Shown in pieces: positions 62,400 to 64,000 of a stretch of 64,000 nucleotides of DNA. The first letter of the stretch is position 1. Each line of letters opens with the position of its first letter. This DNA comes from Petrolisthes cinctipes (lineage: Eukaryota > Arthropoda > Malacostraca > Decapoda > Porcellanidae): contig JAWQEG010000729.1 of the NCBI GenBank assembly GCA_033782935.1, positions 186,001 to 250,000 of the forward strand. Direction: 5' to 3'. A program made the position numbers and the translations under genes. The notes under the pieces are model-generated. The model saw only the letters and a program-made list of their open reading frames with translations. It ran no database searches and had not been told where the DNA came from.

Positions 62400-62655
62400 G
62401 CAGAGATTACGTATCACGAGTGTACGTGTTCTTATGCTTACGTTACTGACCTCGCAACTAAAGTGGTTCATTTCACATTTCAAAGCAGTGGATTGTGTTC
62501 CTCATCTGAGGAAAGAGATGTACGGTACCTATATCAATACAAGTCAATATTATAATTTCAAAATATAGTATAATTTTATCCTAGCAATGAATGAACCGAG
62601 TAAAATATTAGCTAAAGAATAAACATTACTTTAATAAATACTAGCCTTAGTGATT
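62400..62655 (+). mobile_element. MITE-like element, family M1, diverged copy
   Basis: Shares CTTACGTTACTGACCTCGCAA, AAAGCAGTG and a right end reading TTAATAAATACTAGCC with the other copies. The left end is not clear. Confidence 0.4.
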
Positions 62656-62764
62656 ATAAAGTCCAGATAACAACAGAACGGGACACTTACTGACCGAAAA
62701 TGGGTCCCTGTTGCGAATGACATTATGAAAATTGTCCCTCCTCTCCAGTTGTCATTGATGCTCA

Positions 62765-62940
62765 TGTCCAGACCTACAGTATTGTTATTAGGACTTTGTA
62801 AACACCATGTCCCGTATTTAAGTAGGTATAGTTCACACCTAAGCTATAATTTTTGTTTCGTAAGCATTCATTCATGGCAAGGAATAAAACTCGGCACTGT
62901 TTTGCAATCATAATTTAGATTAGTATTTATAAAGGTACAG
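62765..62940 (-). mobile_element. MITE-like element, family M1, partial reverse copy
   Basis: In reverse complement it ends ATGCTTACGAAACAAAAATT with GCCATGAATGAATGC upstream, matching the second half of the family at 52160-52230. It abuts the short inverted-repeat element at 62942. Confidence 0.4.
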
Positions 62941-62941
62941 G

Positions 62942-63091
62942 CACGAGCACTAATAAGTATACAGCATTGGTTGAAGCTTTAGGCCGTCCAATTCACCAAC
63001 GAACTAATTCCAATGGAGATCTTATTGTCCATTTATTTACTGTCTCTCTAGGTATTCGAAGCACACCTGAATACTTATTAGTGCTCGTGAC
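62942..63091. mobile_element. Short element with 19-bp perfect terminal inverted repeats
   Basis: CACGAGCACTAATAAGTAT at the left end and its exact reverse complement at the right end enclose ~110 nt without coding capacity. Size and structure fit a MITE. No clear target duplication is visible. Confidence 0.7.
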
Positions 63092-63574
63092 TGAACAATA
63101 CACTCCAAAGGTAATATTTTGTTCTTAGGAGTTATTCATGGCAAGGGAGTTTACTTTAGGTGATTCCTTTGATTACTGACAAGTGGTGGCTTTCATGGTT
63201 CTCTTTAAACTCCTCACTCAGGATCAACTTATAAATAGGCCAAAATTATGGACTTGATTAAACATTCAAAACTATCTTTTTCCCAGCAGTATGTAAATCA
63301 CAAACTTTACATTTGGGAGTCTTGTGTGAGATGTTTATACGTGATAATCATCGCCTTTTCTGTCTCTAGATGTTGAGTGGAAACGTCCCTCGAAGATTGT
63401 CTCCTAGAACGAGCTTCACGAAAAGATTACTGTTAAAGGGGATTAACAAGGCTGAGCTGATGTCCGTGAAAATTGTTGAAAAAAGTCAGCATGTGTATCT
63501 ATGCAGATATTGTTATTATTGATAAATATTATTGTTATTGCTATTATCATTGTCATTGTTATTATCTTTTACAG
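63092..63574. other. Intron, one unresolved acceptor
   Basis: A strong polypyrimidine-AG at 63352-63369 (CGCCTTTTCTGTCTCTAG) precedes an open stretch to about 63480. In the phase needed after 61933 that stretch stops after about 12 codons. No homology is recognised, so I do not call an exon. Confidence 0.3.
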
Positions 63575-63606
63575 GACCAGCAGAAAAAGTACAGCCAGTA
63601 GCATAA
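63575..63606 (+). CDS. PMT-like gene, candidate terminal coding exon
   Basis: It follows the acceptor TTATTATCTTTTACAG. Joined in phase 1 to the exon ending at 61933 it gives GPAEKVQPVA and a TAA stop at 63604-63606. A 3' UTR and an AATAAA follow within 165 nt, as expected for a last exon. The protein would then end soon after the WLKPSG strand, about 100 residues short of a normal PMT domain 2, so either the gene is truncated or further exons were missed. Confidence 0.3.
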
Positions 63607-63763
63607 GCATTTGAAGTGATGGTATGGTGGTGACTTTAGAGGTGGTGGTGGTAAGATAAACAGATAAATTTATATCTAAATATCCAAAATCCATGGTTAT
63701 CATTTAATGTGTTACGATGTTGACATTTTTATTCAGCATTGTATTGCTTCTTCTTAAAGTTTG

Positions 63764-63769
63764 AATAAA
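63764..63769 (+). terminator. Candidate poly(A) signal
   Basis: AATAAA in TTGAATAAAACTC, 158 nt after the candidate stop codon of the PMT-like gene. Confidence 0.4.
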
Positions 63770-64000
63770 ACTCTATTATACTAAGCAACATGGTTTTATT
63801 CAGTAGCAACCTCAAAGATCATTATGGATTCGTTTTCAACCGTTCCACGTAGATAAATACTCTTTTGGTGAATTCGGGGCTTCTGAGCCGGAATCACAAA
63901 ACATTTCAGAATATAAAATAAAATAATAATTAATTCAAAATAATTAATAATAAATTAATTAAGAACCAAAACGTGAACTATATTCTCCACCAAATCATGA

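Noticed and set aside
63370..63480. Exon following the strong acceptor at 63369
   Set aside because: In the phase required after the 61864 exon it stops after about 12 codons, and the alternative frame has no recognised homology or clear donor.

Overview
The window reads as nuclear DNA of a TE-rich animal. Open frames outside transposons are short, flanked by GT/AG splice signals and separated by kilobase introns. tRNA-derived SINEs, three non-LTR retrotransposon copies, an LTR, MITE-like elements, (AT)n/(TG)n/tetranucleotide microsatellites and a very long satellite array are all present. A decapod crustacean is my best guess, from the style of the SINE heads and of the degenerate RT element, but this is inference; arthropod is safer.

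Layout. 1-33,734 is one uninterrupted AT-rich satellite array that runs off the left edge of the window. Its ~176-bp monomer is itself a diverged dimer of two 88-bp halves (I count about 60 of 88 identical positions, without gaps). Three recurrent internal-deletion monomer types are mixed with full-length ones, and multi-kilobase blocks are duplicated inside the array (offsets ~3.75, ~5.5, ~10.17, ~5.43, ~1.77 and ~1.19 kb). The many open frames in this segment are by-products of the repeat, not genes. The array stops sharply at 33,734/33,735, next to a ~133-bp imperfect stem-loop.

34,105-39,002 is an I/R1-like non-LTR retrotransposon (ORF1 remnant, endonuclease, reverse transcriptase, RNase H, C-terminal zinc motif, CAAT-repeat tail). 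One frameshift at a (CT)7 run breaks its ORF2. A second, 5'-truncated copy of the same family lies in reverse at 47,044-48,168 and has lost the RNase H region by a clean internal deletion. A third, unrelated non-LTR element with its own gag-like ORF1 and EN-RT ORF2 lies at about 56,388-60,835 and ends in a duplicated 51-bp 3' end with two A-rich tails. A heavily decayed RT fragment is at 39,500-40,380.

The rest (39-64 kb) is intronic/intergenic DNA with MITE-like elements, a foldback element, SINEs and a solo LTR. Within it I can assemble a plus-strand, intron-rich gene resembling phosphoethanolamine N-methyltransferase (PMT). Candidate exons are at 46,265-46,451, 49,568-49,687, 51,210-51,383, 55,111-55,236, 61,864-61,933 and possibly a terminal exon at 63,575 with a poly(A) signal at 63,764. 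The exon order matches the order of motifs in two-domain PMTs, but most of domain 1 is not visible. The non-LTR elements, LTR and SINEs from 46.5 to 62.2 kb would then be intron insertions. I see no bacterial genes, CRISPR array or operon-like organisation.
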